The translations under genes were made by a program, and so were the position numbers. Shown here one piece after another: positions 1-8,220 of a stretch of DNA of 64,000 nucleotides (position 1 is the stretch's first letter; every line of letters starts with the position of its first letter). The notes beneath the pieces were generated by a model. It saw nothing but the letters and a program-made list of their open reading frames with translations, was not told the DNA's origin and searched no databases. The stretch is from Aliidongia dinghuensis (lineage in GTDB: Bacteria; Pseudomonadota; Alphaproteobacteria; ATCC43930; CGMCC-115725): NCBI RefSeq assembly GCF_014643535.1, contig NZ_BMJQ01000005.1, positions 1 through 64,000 of the forward strand, given 5' to 3'.

Positions 1-75
1 GCTCCGTCGCGCGTGGAGGCACTGCGCGTCGCGCTCGGGCCCCTCCTATGGACTACCGGGACAACCCGCCATCAG

Positions 76-126
76 GGGGTCAACATTGGACGCCGATCGG
101 GGGTCAAGATTGCGCGCCGGTTGACA
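76..126. mobile_element. IS21-family-type element terminus
   Basis: Two 22-bp units spaced 24 bp apart are visible: GGGGTCAACATTGGACGCC.. from 76 and GGGGTCAAGATTGCGCGCC.. from 100, the second running into a terminal TTGACA at 121-126. Nested repeats of this kind, ending in a CA dinucleotide, are characteristic of IS21-family ends. The transposase genes istA and istB would lie off the left edge. Nothing coding was recognised in the remaining bases of 1-318, which separate this end from the first gene. The assignment is by pattern memory, not alignment. Confidence 0.55.
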
Positions 127-318
127 CAGAAGGGGGTGCGTCGGCGACCGCCGCGCCGATCAGGGGGAATGCCTTCCCCTCCAGGCTTTCCAGATTGCGA
201 TCCAGGTACTTCCAATTGGCGGACCGTTGACTTCCAATCAGCCGATACCGATAGCCAGACCCGATTTGGGCGATGATCCGACAGTCCGGAGGGGCAGAGG
301 AACGCGCACTCTCGGCTC

Positions 319-1665
319 TTAACGGGATCTCGCAAGTTGTAGGCGGAGCGCTTCATACTCTTGGCAGAGTGCAATGTAGCGTGCGTCTAGTTCGGCAATA
401 TGGGATCGCCGCTCATCTGGATTCATTGTCGCGGCGGGCGTGGCGGCCTCCATGTAGCGAGCCGGTGAAAATGAGCAATTCGCGGGGTCCAGCTCTTCAA
501 ACGGAAGGACCCTCGAAAATCCCACATCGTCTCCCCATCGACGGTAACGTGACGTGATCCGCTCAATGGCCTCATCATCCAATACGGCTCGGTTGCCCTC
601 GCGCCGTCCCAACTTCCGTGCATCCAAAAGGAGAATTCGGCCCTTCTGATCGTCAGGTTTGCGACGATTTAAGACGAGAATCGCAGTTTCAATCGTTGTC
701 CCTGGAGCGAACACACGTTCCGGTAGTCCGAGGATGGCCTGAACGGAATCGTTCCGAACGAGGGCTTCGCGCAATTTCTGATCAGTGCCGCCGCGAGACA
801 GGAATCCGTTGGGCACGATTATGGCCGCTGCTCCAGAATTTGATAGGCTGGCGAGAATTTCTTGGACATGGGCCGTTTCGCTGGACAGTCGGCCCACGAG
901 CCCGCCGACCAAATTGCTCGTGCGCCGGGACAACCGTGATGCCGTATTGGGATCGAGGGCCATTCCGAACGGAGGATTGGTCAACACAAGGTCAAATCCA
1001 TCCTTCGGGGCGAGCCGAGAAAATGCTTGATCTGCCAGGGTGTTGCCGATCGCCAGCTTGATATGCCTTTCACCACGGATCAGAAAGCGCATTTCGGCCC
1101 ATGCCCATGCCTCACTGTTCATTTCCTGACCGAACAGTGCCGCGTGGCCGATCTGTTCGGCGGCTGCCGCTAGAAAGCCGCCGGTTCCGCATGCTGGATC
1201 AAAAATGGTCGTGGGTGAGCGATCGGAAAAGAGCGACGCGACAAGCCGCGTGAGTGAGGAAGGGGTATCGTGATGGTAGGCAAAGCCAAGTTCATCGAGC
1301 TTTGCCTCAAACCATTCCGGGAACCCTTCGACAGGCCAATTCTCCGATGCGATCCGGAGCCAATCGGTTAGAATGGCTGGCTCTATGCTCGACAGACCCG
1401 AGAGAAGATGCTGGCTCAACGGCTTTGTCTGCAGTCCTTTGTGCCTCTCAATGACTTCGGCCAACCTTAGAGCGGCGCTTGAGGGTTCGTCGATGGTATC
1501 GGGCAAAGATAGCTGATCGTGCCGCTGGAGGTAGATAAGGCCGAGCAGCGTCAGCGAGTGTTTGAAGGCTTGATATTTGGATGCACGACCGATGTCGGCC
1601 ATGCGCTGCAACCGGTGCTCCCATTCCCTACGAGAGTCGGCACCTTTTGCGTGCTCAAATCGCAT
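319..1665 (-). CDS. type I restriction-modification N6-adenine DNA methyltransferase subunit (HsdM-like)
   Basis: This 448-residue protein is an S-adenosylmethionine-dependent adenine methylase. Motif I (FDPACGTGGF, about residues 155-164) and the catalytic NPPF motif (230-233, within LVLTNPPFG) are both intact. An N-terminal helical region precedes the catalytic core, as in HsdM, and the C-terminus is a helical tail. The gene starts inside the 3' end of the S-like gene (11-bp overlap), so the two are translationally coupled. No HsdR-type helicase/nuclease gene is visible, so either the restriction subunit is off the left edge beyond the IS end, or the pair is a solitary methylation module. 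It is slightly short for HsdM (usually about 480-530). Confidence 0.85.
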   Translation of the reverse strand: MRFEHAKGADSRREWEHRLQRMADIGRASKYQAFKHSLTLLGLIYLQRHDQLSLPDTIDEPSSAALRLAEVIERHKGLQTKPLSQHLLSGLSSIEPAILTDWLRIASENWPVEGFPEWFEAKLDELGFAYHHDTPSSLTRLVASLFSDRSPTTIFDPACGTGGFLAAAAEQIGHAALFGQEMNSEAWAWAEMRFLIRGERHIKLAIGNTLADQAFSRLAPKDGFDLVLTNPPFGMALDPNTASRLSRRTSNLVGGLVGRLSSETAHVQEILASLSNSGAAAIIVPNGFLSRGGTDQKLREALVRNDSVQAILGLPERVFAPGTTIETAILVLNRRKPDDQKGRILLLDARKLGRREGNRAVLDDEAIERITSRYRRWGDDVGFSRVLPFEELDPANCSFSPARYMEAATPAATMNPDERRSHIAELDARYIALCQEYEALRLQLARSR

Positions 1666-2272
1666 GTGCAGCGCTCATATACTGCGCGACCATTTCCATC
1701 GCCTCATCCTGACGGAGTCGAGCACAATTGACTGCAGTGCGATATTGCTCTTCTGCGACGGTTATGAATCGGACCAGATCGGACTGGATGCTGTTAGGCG
1801 GGAGAGGGATTGGCAATTCCTCCAAATCTCGAATATTGAGTGCCGATTGGGCCGTGCTCGTAACCCGGCTCAGAATCCGAGCATGGGTTGCCGGCTGGCG
1901 CAAATAAGCCCAGAGCAGTTCCGGCCGTAGGGCTGCGGCTTGGCCAAGGCGGACGATTATAAAGTTAGCGCTCGCGACGGCTCCCCAATGAGATTGCGGG
2001 ACGACGGCGCATTTCATGAGCGTCCCTCGTGCGCTGACCAGAACATCGGCGGGACGCAGACGTTGCCGACCGTTTTGAGGGGTATCCGGGAAGCTGATCT
2101 GCTCCAGCTGGTCGACAGCCGAGAGCATGCCATCAATGACATCCTTCACGTGAATGATTGGGACCGTGCCGGCCCCTTGCGGCGTCTTCGGGAGGCGGCC
2201 CACGTTCACACCCATAAATAGGGTCTCGGCGATATTTTTGAGCATAACGGGCGGCGACCGGTCTTCCATCAT
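1655..2272 (-). CDS. type I restriction-modification specificity subunit, single-TRD (HsdS-like half-subunit)
   Basis: The 205-residue product resembles one target-recognition half of HsdS. A TRD-like beta region spans about 1-140. It is followed by the hallmark transition ALNIRDLEELPIPLPP (145-159) and a C-terminal helix that would be the conserved spacer. Full HsdS has two TRDs and about 400 residues, so this subunit would have to dimerise and recognise a symmetric site, as known half-S subunits do. It is the first gene of the pair and its stop overlaps the methylase start. Start ATGATG at 2272 has only a weak AGG upstream. Confidence 0.75.
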   Translation of the reverse strand: MMEDRSPPVMLKNIAETLFMGVNVGRLPKTPQGAGTVPIIHVKDVIDGMLSAVDQLEQISFPDTPQNGRQRLRPADVLVSARGTLMKCAVVPQSHWGAVASANFIIVRLGQAAALRPELLWAYLRQPATHARILSRVTSTAQSALNIRDLEELPIPLPPNSIQSDLVRFITVAEEQYRTAVNCARLRQDEAMEMVAQYMSAAHAI

Positions 2273-2298
2273 ACCAACCTACGGCAAAGGCCTGTTCT

Positions 2299-2341
2299 GC
2301 AGTATCAGGCGTACTGCATATTGACATACTCCAGATACTGC
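2299..2341. promoter_or_regulatory. inverted repeat upstream of the modification operon
   Basis: The arms GCAGTATC (2299-2306) and GATACTGC (2334-2341) are perfect inverted complements separated by 27 bp. They lie just upstream of the S-like gene. A TTGACA hexamer occurs between the arms, on the plus strand. This could be an operator for the modification genes, but no dedicated regulator is present beside it. The rest of 2342-2840 shows no convincing gene: several overlapping short frames exist, none with recognisable content. Confidence 0.3.
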
Positions 2342-2840
2342 TGCAATCATCCCGTTGGCTAATGGTGGATGGACAGCAGCATGATCCGACGTCCGAAAGA
2401 CCAATTTGGCTTGAACCTTGTCTGGGGCGAGCTGGAGCTGGTCGTAAAAATCAAAGGCTTGCGGGCGTTTCTCCGCTCGATGCTCCCGTTTCGGGGCATC
2501 GAATAAACGTTGCCTTGGGCAAGGTGAAGATATGAAGCGGTCGGCGGATTGGCTGGAGCGTGCTGTGTTTCGAGGCGCTGCCGGCGGAGCCGTCGCGCGG
2601 GGCGGGATCTATGTGGTCGCCGAAAGAATGTACCCAAGGAAGATCAGTGGGAGTTTCTTGGCAAGCGAAGCCACTGGACATAGATGTCTAGGGATGGCCT
2701 TGAATTTGCGATCCTCCCGGCGTATATGTGGCTTGCAGGAAGTCCTGTAGGCGACTTGCCCGGCCGTGTGTTTGGCAAGCGCCGTGGTTACCCGAGGCCC
2801 AAAGCTCCGGTTGCCGACCACAGACTTCCTCCTTCTTACT

Positions 2841-2862
2841 AGAGCCGCCTTCGGGCGGCTCT
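2841..2862 (-). terminator. stem-loop after the DUF3800 gene
   Basis: AGAGCCGCC and GGCGGCTCT form a perfect 9-bp stem closed by a TTCG tetraloop, immediately beyond the stop codon of the DUF3800 gene. The U-tract is weak on both strands, so termination may be inefficient. Confidence 0.5.
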
Positions 2863-2869
2863 CTTCGTT

Positions 2870-3484
2870 TCAGGGCATCTGAATTCCGTAGAGCTCGCTC
2901 AGCGTCTTGGCCCTGATGGTGCCTCGGTTGATCCATTTGCGCGAGTAGCCGACGACATCGGCGAGCTGGAGCAATCGCGAGGCGGCGGAATCGATGGTCG
3001 CCAGCCGGTTGACCGCTCGGAACCGGCCGTCGTGCGCCCGCGACCGCTCGATCTCCGCCCTGAAGTCCGGATGGTCGTTATGGTGATTCTGGTCGGTGAT
3101 CACCTCGACGTTCCCAATGGTATCCCGGCCGAGAACATCCCGCTGGAACCGCTTCAGGCCGATCTTCACGGTCTCGACCACGGCCTGGGCGTAGATGATC
3201 GGCCCGCTCCCCTCCCGCGGCGCGATCTTCTGATTGATCAATACGATCCGGTCCCTTGGCGCTTCCGTCCAGAAGCGGCGGAGCAGGCCTTGGAGGTACA
3301 GGTCGTCAAGATCGGCGGCGTGGATCTCGTTGGCGTTCGGCTCGAGGAGGCCGGTGAAGCAACGGTCGACTCGTCCGGCATCGCGGGCAAGCACCACCAC
3401 GGCACCGAGGTACAGGTCCCCGGCGCCGGCGGTTCCGTACTCGTCGACGAAGCAGAGCACTTTCTTGTTAAGAGCGGTCGTCAC
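2870..3484 (-). CDS. DUF3800 domain-containing protein
   Basis: This 204-residue protein has the DUF3800 pattern. An early acidic residue lies in a beta strand (CFVDEYG, residues 11-17). A conserved central region follows (EIHAADL...), and a C-terminal LLQLADVVGYS motif supplies the last acidic residue. The family is predicted to have an RNase H-like fold with nuclease-type acidic residues, and is common on mobile elements and defence islands. Its biochemical role is not established. It lies 31 bp downstream of the winged-helix gene on the same strand and so probably shares its transcript. Confidence 0.75.
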   Translation of the reverse strand: MTTALNKKVLCFVDEYGTAGAGDLYLGAVVVLARDAGRVDRCFTGLLEPNANEIHAADLDDLYLQGLLRRFWTEAPRDRIVLINQKIAPREGSGPIIYAQAVVETVKIGLKRFQRDVLGRDTIGNVEVITDQNHHNDHPDFRAEIERSRAHDGRFRAVNRLATIDSAASRLLQLADVVGYSRKWINRGTIRAKTLSELYGIQMP

Positions 3485-3515
3485 GCTGTCACCGGCCTTT
3501 GCCGTCCCTTACCCA

Positions 3516-4037
3516 TCAGGTCGTCGCGGTTGTCGGTGAGGCCTTGGCCGCAGGTCGGTAACCAGGCTTGGCGACCGCCTTCCGGCGCGCCTTTGCTTCC
3601 TCAGCTACTTCGCGGAATTGCGGCTCAAGCGTCTTCAGCTTTTCCACCAAGCCGGTGAGGTCATACTCGTTCGAGATCTTGCCGCGTCGGCTGACCTTGC
3701 GCTCGATCCGCTTGACGAAGCCCGCCTTCTCCAGGTCGGCAATATGCCGCTGCACCTGGCGCTCGCTCAAGGCGAGGCGGTCGGCAAGGTCCGCTTTTTT
3801 CGGGAAGGGCTTGCGACCCTGGTCCCACCAGAAGTCGGCGAGCTGCAGCAGCACCGCGAGTTGCGTCGGGTTGAGACCGAGCCGCCGCTGGGCGCGGAAA
3901 ATCAGGGACGGCAGGACGCAGAAGCCGAGTGCCATCACGTCGGCGCCCCACTTTTTCTCGGATTGCCGCGTAGTCTTTGCCTTGCCCGCCGGCTTGGGGG
4001 TGACTTCGTCGTCATCTGTGCTAGTATCGTCGCTCAT
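3516..4037 (-). CDS. winged-helix DNA-binding protein (HTH_36-like)
   Basis: The 173-residue protein has a charged, disordered N-terminus (about 1-30). A helical region with LGLNPTQLAVLLQLADFWW follows. Next is a classic helix-turn-helix (KADLADRLALSERQVQRHIA, about 81-100) and a wing (KAGFVKRIERKVS). The C-terminal tail is Lys/Ala-rich and basic. Such domains are found in plasmid and mobile-element replication or regulatory proteins. It precedes the DUF3800 gene and is preceded by a cluster of palindromes, suggesting autoregulation or an initiator-like role. Which of these applies cannot be decided from sequence. Confidence 0.65.
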   Translation of the reverse strand: MSDDTSTDDDEVTPKPAGKAKTTRQSEKKWGADVMALGFCVLPSLIFRAQRRLGLNPTQLAVLLQLADFWWDQGRKPFPKKADLADRLALSERQVQRHIADLEKAGFVKRIERKVSRRGKISNEYDLTGLVEKLKTLEPQFREVAEEAKARRKAVAKPGYRPAAKASPTTATT

Positions 4038-4122
4038 CGGGGAGCCTCATTTCGTCGAGTGCTTGAGCGACAAAGTGTTCTTCTCCGACAGGGATATCAA
4101 TGGTGGCCGATTGGTCGCTGAT

Positions 4123-4245
4123 GTCCGGTGCGACCGGACGTCCATGTCTCTTCAGGACCGGATGCGGATGTCCTGACATAAGCAGGACGCACGGTAATCC
4201 GGATTAACGGGCAACCGCGGATAACGTAGGACGGTAGGCGACCGG
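4123..4245. promoter_or_regulatory. palindrome and CCGG-word cluster upstream of the winged-helix gene
   Basis: Within about 125 bp there is a perfect GTCCGGT-gcg-ACCGGAC inverted repeat (4123-4139), a further ACCGGA word near 4157, and the 12-bp palindrome TAATCCGGATTA (4195-4206). Another ACCGGAC lies near 4239. This otherwise empty stretch (4038-4314) separates the winged-helix gene from the integrase gene. The repeated TCCGGT/ACCGGA word looks like a multi-site binding region for the adjacent DNA-binding protein. Confidence 0.4.
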
Positions 4246-4314
4246 ACACGGATGACCTGTCGAATTTGCGGTCTGTGCTGTCCGAAGCTCCCCGGCCTAT
4301 GTCGTGTTTGTCGG

Positions 4315-5742
4315 CTAGGCGGCGGTCTGACCGACGGTTTGCGCCAACAGCTCCCTCAGCCGCGCCGCCTCTGGCCCATCCTCGGTGAGCTGGCGGGCCA
4401 CGACCCGGAGGAGTTCCTCATCTCCCTTGGTCTTGGCGCTCTCGCGCTTTGCAGTCCGTGCGGGTTTTTCGTTCGGCTTACCGGCAAGAGCAGCCGCGAG
4501 CTTCCTCGTCACGCGGTTCGCGGCGCGCCGCGACGGATCATTTTGCACATGGGCATAGATCGCCGTGGATCTCGGGTTGGAATGGCCGAGAATCGCCCCG
4601 GTCAAGGCGAGCGCTTCACCGTTTGATATCGACGTTGAACCCATGGTGTGGCGCAAGGTATGCGGGGTGATACCGACCAGCTTCGCTTTCGCGATCGCCT
4701 TCCTCCAAACGCCCTTGATACCTTGGTAGTGTCCATCGCCGCGTTCGGCCGGGAACACGAATTCGGAATCACTTGATTGCTCGAGTAGGCTACGCAGAAG
4801 TGCGATGGCCGCCGCGCCAAGTGGCCGGACCGACTTTCCCGTCTTGCTGTCATCGAATTCGAGGAGGCCCTCGTTCAAGTTGACCTCTGACCGCTTCAAT
4901 GCCGCGATCTCGTTGCGGCGGCAGCCGGTAAGCGCCCAAAGGCGAGCAATATTGAGCGCCTTCGAGTTGGCCCCTTCCTGCTCGAGTTCCTCAAGCGCAG
5001 CGCCGAGCTGGGACACCTCTTCGAGGGTTAGGAAGCGCTCTCGTTGATTGTCGGTCTTTCGGACAGCGGCGGTTTCGCAGGGGTTACGCGAAACAATCTC
5101 GCGACGCACGGCGAAGCTGAAGACAGCAGAGAGGTCGCGCACGACTTTACGCGCGATGCCCTCCCCACCGCGGACTATGATGCGCTTGCGAGGACCCACC
5201 TTCTCGTCACGAGCGGTTTTGCCGGCCGTGATGTCGCGGACCATTCGCTCGACGTCGCCGGCATTGGTCTCTGTGACCCGTTTGTGCCCGAGGAGGGGCT
5301 CTACGTGATTGCGGAGCCGGGCCATCGTGAACTGCTTGGTCAGCGGCTTCATCGGCATGCCCTGGCGCTTACCGCGCTGGATGACGCAACCTTCCTCCTC
5401 ATAGAGGTCAAGGAGGCCTTTGATTTTCATCTCGGCGCGCTTTGCCCGCCGGTCGTCGGCTGGATCCTCGCCCTTCGCCACGCCACCGAGCACGACCTTT
5501 GCCTGCTTCCGAGCGGCGTCGGGTGTCAAAAGGCCATGTCGTCCGATCGTCACGAATCGCTGGGCGGCCGTCCGGCCACCACCCTCGGCACGATATCGAA
5601 CGATAAAGGTCTTGGCGCCGCTCGTTTCGACCCGCAGGCCGAACCCCGAAAGCTCGCTGTCCCAAACGTAGTAGCGCTTGTCCTTCTTCTCGGCCGCATC
5701 GACCGTCCGCTTCGTCAGGAGGACTCCCACACGCTTAGCCAT
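4315..5742 (-). CDS. tyrosine-type site-specific integrase (tRNA-associated)
   Basis: The product (475 residues from the ATG at 5742, which has an AGGAGG 6-7 bp upstream) is a phage/island integrase. The N-terminal arm-binding DUF4102-like segment (VWDSELSGFGLRV) is followed by a core-binding domain. The catalytic domain carries R275 (TGCRRNE), H361 and R364 (HTLRH), H387 (LGHSNP) and the nucleophile Y396 (STAIYAHV), so the RHRHY set is complete. It recombines attachment sites to insert or excise an element. It lies about 190 bp from a 3' half of tRNA-Gly, the standard arrangement for tRNA-integrating islands. An upstream in-frame extension to 5859 exists but lacks a comparable ribosome site. 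Confidence 0.9.
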   Translation of the reverse strand: MAKRVGVLLTKRTVDAAEKKDKRYYVWDSELSGFGLRVETSGAKTFIVRYRAEGGGRTAAQRFVTIGRHGLLTPDAARKQAKVVLGGVAKGEDPADDRRAKRAEMKIKGLLDLYEEEGCVIQRGKRQGMPMKPLTKQFTMARLRNHVEPLLGHKRVTETNAGDVERMVRDITAGKTARDEKVGPRKRIIVRGGEGIARKVVRDLSAVFSFAVRREIVSRNPCETAAVRKTDNQRERFLTLEEVSQLGAALEELEQEGANSKALNIARLWALTGCRRNEIAALKRSEVNLNEGLLEFDDSKTGKSVRPLGAAAIALLRSLLEQSSDSEFVFPAERGDGHYQGIKGVWRKAIAKAKLVGITPHTLRHTMGSTSISNGEALALTGAILGHSNPRSTAIYAHVQNDPSRRAANRVTRKLAAALAGKPNEKPARTAKRESAKTKGDEELLRVVARQLTEDGPEAARLRELLAQTVGQTAA

Positions 5743-5931
5743 TACCTGCCTCCTACCGCTCCGCCAGGCGTTGGTCTTCTCGCTTTTGGTCAACACCTGG
5801 TCAACACCACGAGCGGAAAATCTGGACATAGCGTAGAGGGCTGTGGGATAGTCCGTCAATAGAAACTAATATAAATCAATGTGATGATAGGGGTGCGGGA
5901 TACTGCAGGATAATCTTCGGATATATATCCT

Positions 5932-5981
5932 CAATCTTGCCAAGGTTGGGGTCGAGGGTTCGAATCCCTTCGCCCGCTCCA
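5932..5981 (+). other. attachment site: 3' half of tRNA-Gly(GCC)
   Basis: The sequence reads from the anticodon arm to CCA of a glycine tRNA. The anticodon loop TTGCCAA (5937-5943) contains anticodon GCC. The T-arm is GAGGG-TTCGAAT-CCCTT, followed by the acceptor 3' strand CGCCCGC, discriminator T and CCA (5979-5981). The expected 5' half (acceptor GCGGGCG and D-arm) is absent; AT-rich sequence containing GGATATATATCC takes its place. This is the partial tRNA copy left at the far end of an element inserted into a tRNA 3' end, so the element lies to the left and chromosome to the right. The rest of 5743-6172 shows no gene. Confidence 0.85.
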
Positions 5982-6172
5982 AATTTCCCTAGGGAAATCA
6001 GGACATTACGAGAGGGTCGCCGCGAGGCGGCCTTCGTCGTTTCTGGTGTGGTGTCCACCGTAGCGAAGATGGACACCATAAGCGTGTTCGCACTGCGAGC
6101 CGCGCATCATTGAAGTTCGGGCGTTCCCCATATATATTCCGACGTATCGGAAGGTTTTTTATGGAGGCCGTC

Positions 6173-6826
6173 ATGAGCTCTGCTGCGGACATGCTGAAGC
6201 CGTCTGAGGCGGCGGTGGTCGCTCGCGTCGCGCTTCGGGACGTCAATCGGGTCATCGACGAGCACATCCTGCCGGAGGGGTTCTTCTCGCTCGATGACGG
6301 TCGGCGCGTCGCGGCGACCGCTTGCACGCTCATCGCGTTCTACTTCGATAGCGCCAAGCGCCTGACCTCGGAGGAGCGTCTGTTCGCTATCCGGGAAGCT
6401 GGGTCGCGCCTCTACAGATTCCGCACCCGCGCCCTTGCCTCGCTGGTCGAGGAGGATTGGATCGTGCGCGATGAATTCCTCACGATCGACCTGGCGCCCT
6501 TCGTCCGGCGGACCAATGAGCGCATGGAGCGTTTGGGGGCCGCCCGTGAGATCGTCCTATCCGATCCAGATGTGCTCGGGGGTGCGCCGATCGTTCGCGG
6601 CACGCGCGTCCCCGTTCATGACGTGGCCGCCTCAGTGGCGGCTGGCCTCCCGATGGATCGCATCCTTGCCGCCTATCCGTCCCTCGACACGGACAAGATC
6701 GAGCTTGCCGCCATCTACGCCGAAGCAAACCCTGCGCGGGGCCGCCCGAGGGCGACCGATGAGCTTCCCAAAGGCGCGGTCATCGTCGCCGAGCGGCGGG
6801 TCCCTCGCCGCAGGAAGGCGGGATGA
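6173..6826 (+). CDS. DUF433 antitoxin (VapB45-like)
   Basis: The 217-residue protein has an N-terminal region resembling a MerR-like or wHTH segment (LKPSEAAVVARVALRDVNRV). Its C-terminal DUF433 domain (about 130-175) is marked by DPDVLGGAPIVRGTRVPV and a YPSL motif. DUF433 proteins pair with DUF5615 toxins as VapBC45-type toxin-antitoxin modules, neutralising the toxin and binding their own promoter. Start chosen at 6173 because GGAGG lies 5 bp upstream; an ATG at 6161 is in frame. Its stop overlaps the toxin start (ATGA). Confidence 0.75.
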   Translation: MSSAADMLKPSEAAVVARVALRDVNRVIDEHILPEGFFSLDDGRRVAATACTLIAFYFDSAKRLTSEERLFAIREAGSRLYRFRTRALASLVEEDWIVRDEFLTIDLAPFVRRTNERMERLGAAREIVLSDPDVLGGAPIVRGTRVPVHDVAASVAAGLPMDRILAAYPSLDTDKIELAAIYAEANPARGRPRATDELPKGAVIVAERRVPRRRKAG

Positions 6827-7242
6827 AGTTTCTGATCGACGAGTGCCTGAGCCCCGAGCTGACCAAACTCGCGCATGCCAAAGGACATGGCGAGTCGTCC
6901 CATGTCGTTTGGCTCGGCCGGGCCGGCCTGAAGGACTGGGAGCTGAAACCGATCATTCTCGATGGGGACTGGACTTTCGTGACCAAGAACTCCGTCGACT
7001 TCCGCGGTCCAGCGGAACGACCGGGGGCAAAGGGCCAATACGCCGACGTCACCCTCCACGCCGGACTTGTCTGCCTCAACGGGCCGCCAGGTATGGATCT
7101 GGAGTTGCAAATCGAACTTTTCGAGCAGGCGCTCGACGAGCTTGAGGTCGACGCTGATCTCGTGAACCGGGTGTTGGAGATCACCTGGGAGGAGGATGCT
7201 CTCCACACCAGGCGCTATCAGCTTCCAGCGATTGAATCATAA
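6823..7242 (+). CDS. DUF5615 PIN-like toxin (VapC45-like)
   Basis: The 139-residue protein begins KFLIDECLSPELTKLAHAKGH, the typical first strand of DUF5615 (Mut7-C/PIN-like) RNases, with acidic D6 and E7. A central GDWTFVTKNSVDF segment carries further acidic residues. In the family these bind metal for RNA cleavage. It overlaps the upstream DUF433 gene by 4 bp, the usual order antitoxin then toxin. The RNA target is unknown. Confidence 0.75.
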   Translation: MKFLIDECLSPELTKLAHAKGHGESSHVVWLGRAGLKDWELKPIILDGDWTFVTKNSVDFRGPAERPGAKGQYADVTLHAGLVCLNGPPGMDLELQIELFEQALDELEVDADLVNRVLEITWEEDALHTRRYQLPAIES

Positions 7243-7278
7243 AAGCTATTCTGTCGGGCGAAACGCAAAGGGCTTCAA

Positions 7279-8220
7279 ATGAAAATAGCTCGGACAGTTC
7301 GGCCAATTCACTTCGAGGACTTTAGTGGAGCCGAGTTCGAGCGCCTAGTCTTGGCCTATCATCTTTGTGAAGGCTGGACTGACCTCGCGTGGTTCGGCCA
7401 AACAGGAAGCGACCAAGGTCGCGACATCATCGGACTCCGCCCCTTTGATGATCGGCCAGCCCAACGCACCGTCATCCAATGCGTCAATCGAAGCACGCTG
7501 GCCCAAGCCAAGGTGGAGAAGGACATGGCGGCCGCGGTCGGTGCTGCGACCGGGCAACCAGACGCATTCAAATTCGTATGCCGGGGGAGCGTTTCGGCCC
7601 AGCGCCGCGATGAAGTGCGTGCAGCCGCAGCCCGGCTTGGTGTCCGTGAAGTGACGATCTGGTCGGGCTCCGAATTCGAGGAATATCTGCGTCTGCGCGC
7701 TGAATTCCTCCTACGGCGTTTGGTAGATGGCGTCGCCTTTCCTGACGCCGAGGTGGAGCTGCGAGACTTTGTGGAGCAGTTTCAGGATATCGATGACGAC
7801 CAAGCGTTGGCCATGCTCGCTCGGGCTTTCGACCGCCCGGCGTTTCGGACGCCTTTTCAACAAGAAAGTAATCTTCACGCCTTCCAACAAGCCATCGAGG
7901 ACACAATTCGAGTCCTTAGCACTGGCATCTGGCAAACACGCGAGGGCGTCGAAATACATCGCGTTCCGTCGCTGCATCACATTCGCGACGTCCACGTTCG
8001 GCAGGCACTCGAGCTAACGGTCCGCGAACTCGATCAGCTCCGTCGAAATTTCAAAGCGCTGCTCGCCACCGGCGAAATCCGACACTGTGGCTGCGGCGAT
8101 CCCTCGTGTCCGACCTTTATGCTCACCCATCGGGCCACGAACGAGATGGACCGAGCGCGAGAGCGGGTGCTAGCAGCATTTCGCAAGCCATATCCAGCCT
8201 TCACGGTGGTGATAGAATGA
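7279..8220 (+). CDS. Mrr-like restriction-endonuclease-fold protein with degenerate catalytic motif
   Basis: The first 90 residues of this 313-residue protein resemble a Mrr/PD-(D/E)xK domain. FSGAEFERLVLAY is followed by GSDQGRDIIG (D49), then the strand VIQCVN (66-70). In active members the latter reads QxK; here the lysine position appears to be V69, so catalysis is doubtful unless N70 or another lysine substitutes. The middle is helical and unrecognised. Near the C-terminus is CGCGDPSC, a possible zinc site. The gene follows the toxin-antitoxin pair by 36 bp and overlaps the next small ORF by 4 bp. It may be a defence sensor, but the function is unknown. Confidence 0.6.
   Translation: MKIARTVRPIHFEDFSGAEFERLVLAYHLCEGWTDLAWFGQTGSDQGRDIIGLRPFDDRPAQRTVIQCVNRSTLAQAKVEKDMAAAVGAATGQPDAFKFVCRGSVSAQRRDEVRAAAARLGVREVTIWSGSEFEEYLRLRAEFLLRRLVDGVAFPDAEVELRDFVEQFQDIDDDQALAMLARAFDRPAFRTPFQQESNLHAFQQAIEDTIRVLSTGIWQTREGVEIHRVPSLHHIRDVHVRQALELTVRELDQLRRNFKALLATGEIRHCGCGDPSCPTFMLTHRATNEMDRARERVLAAFRKPYPAFTVVIE

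Noticed and set aside
5908..5981. Complete tRNA-Gly gene
   Set aside because: The 5' acceptor strand and D-arm are missing; only anticodon arm to CCA is present.
5876..6079. Minus-strand ORF with the peptide GAGEGIRTLDPNLGK
   Set aside because: This is the well-known false translation of a tRNA 3' end; the DNA is the tRNA-Gly half used as attachment site.
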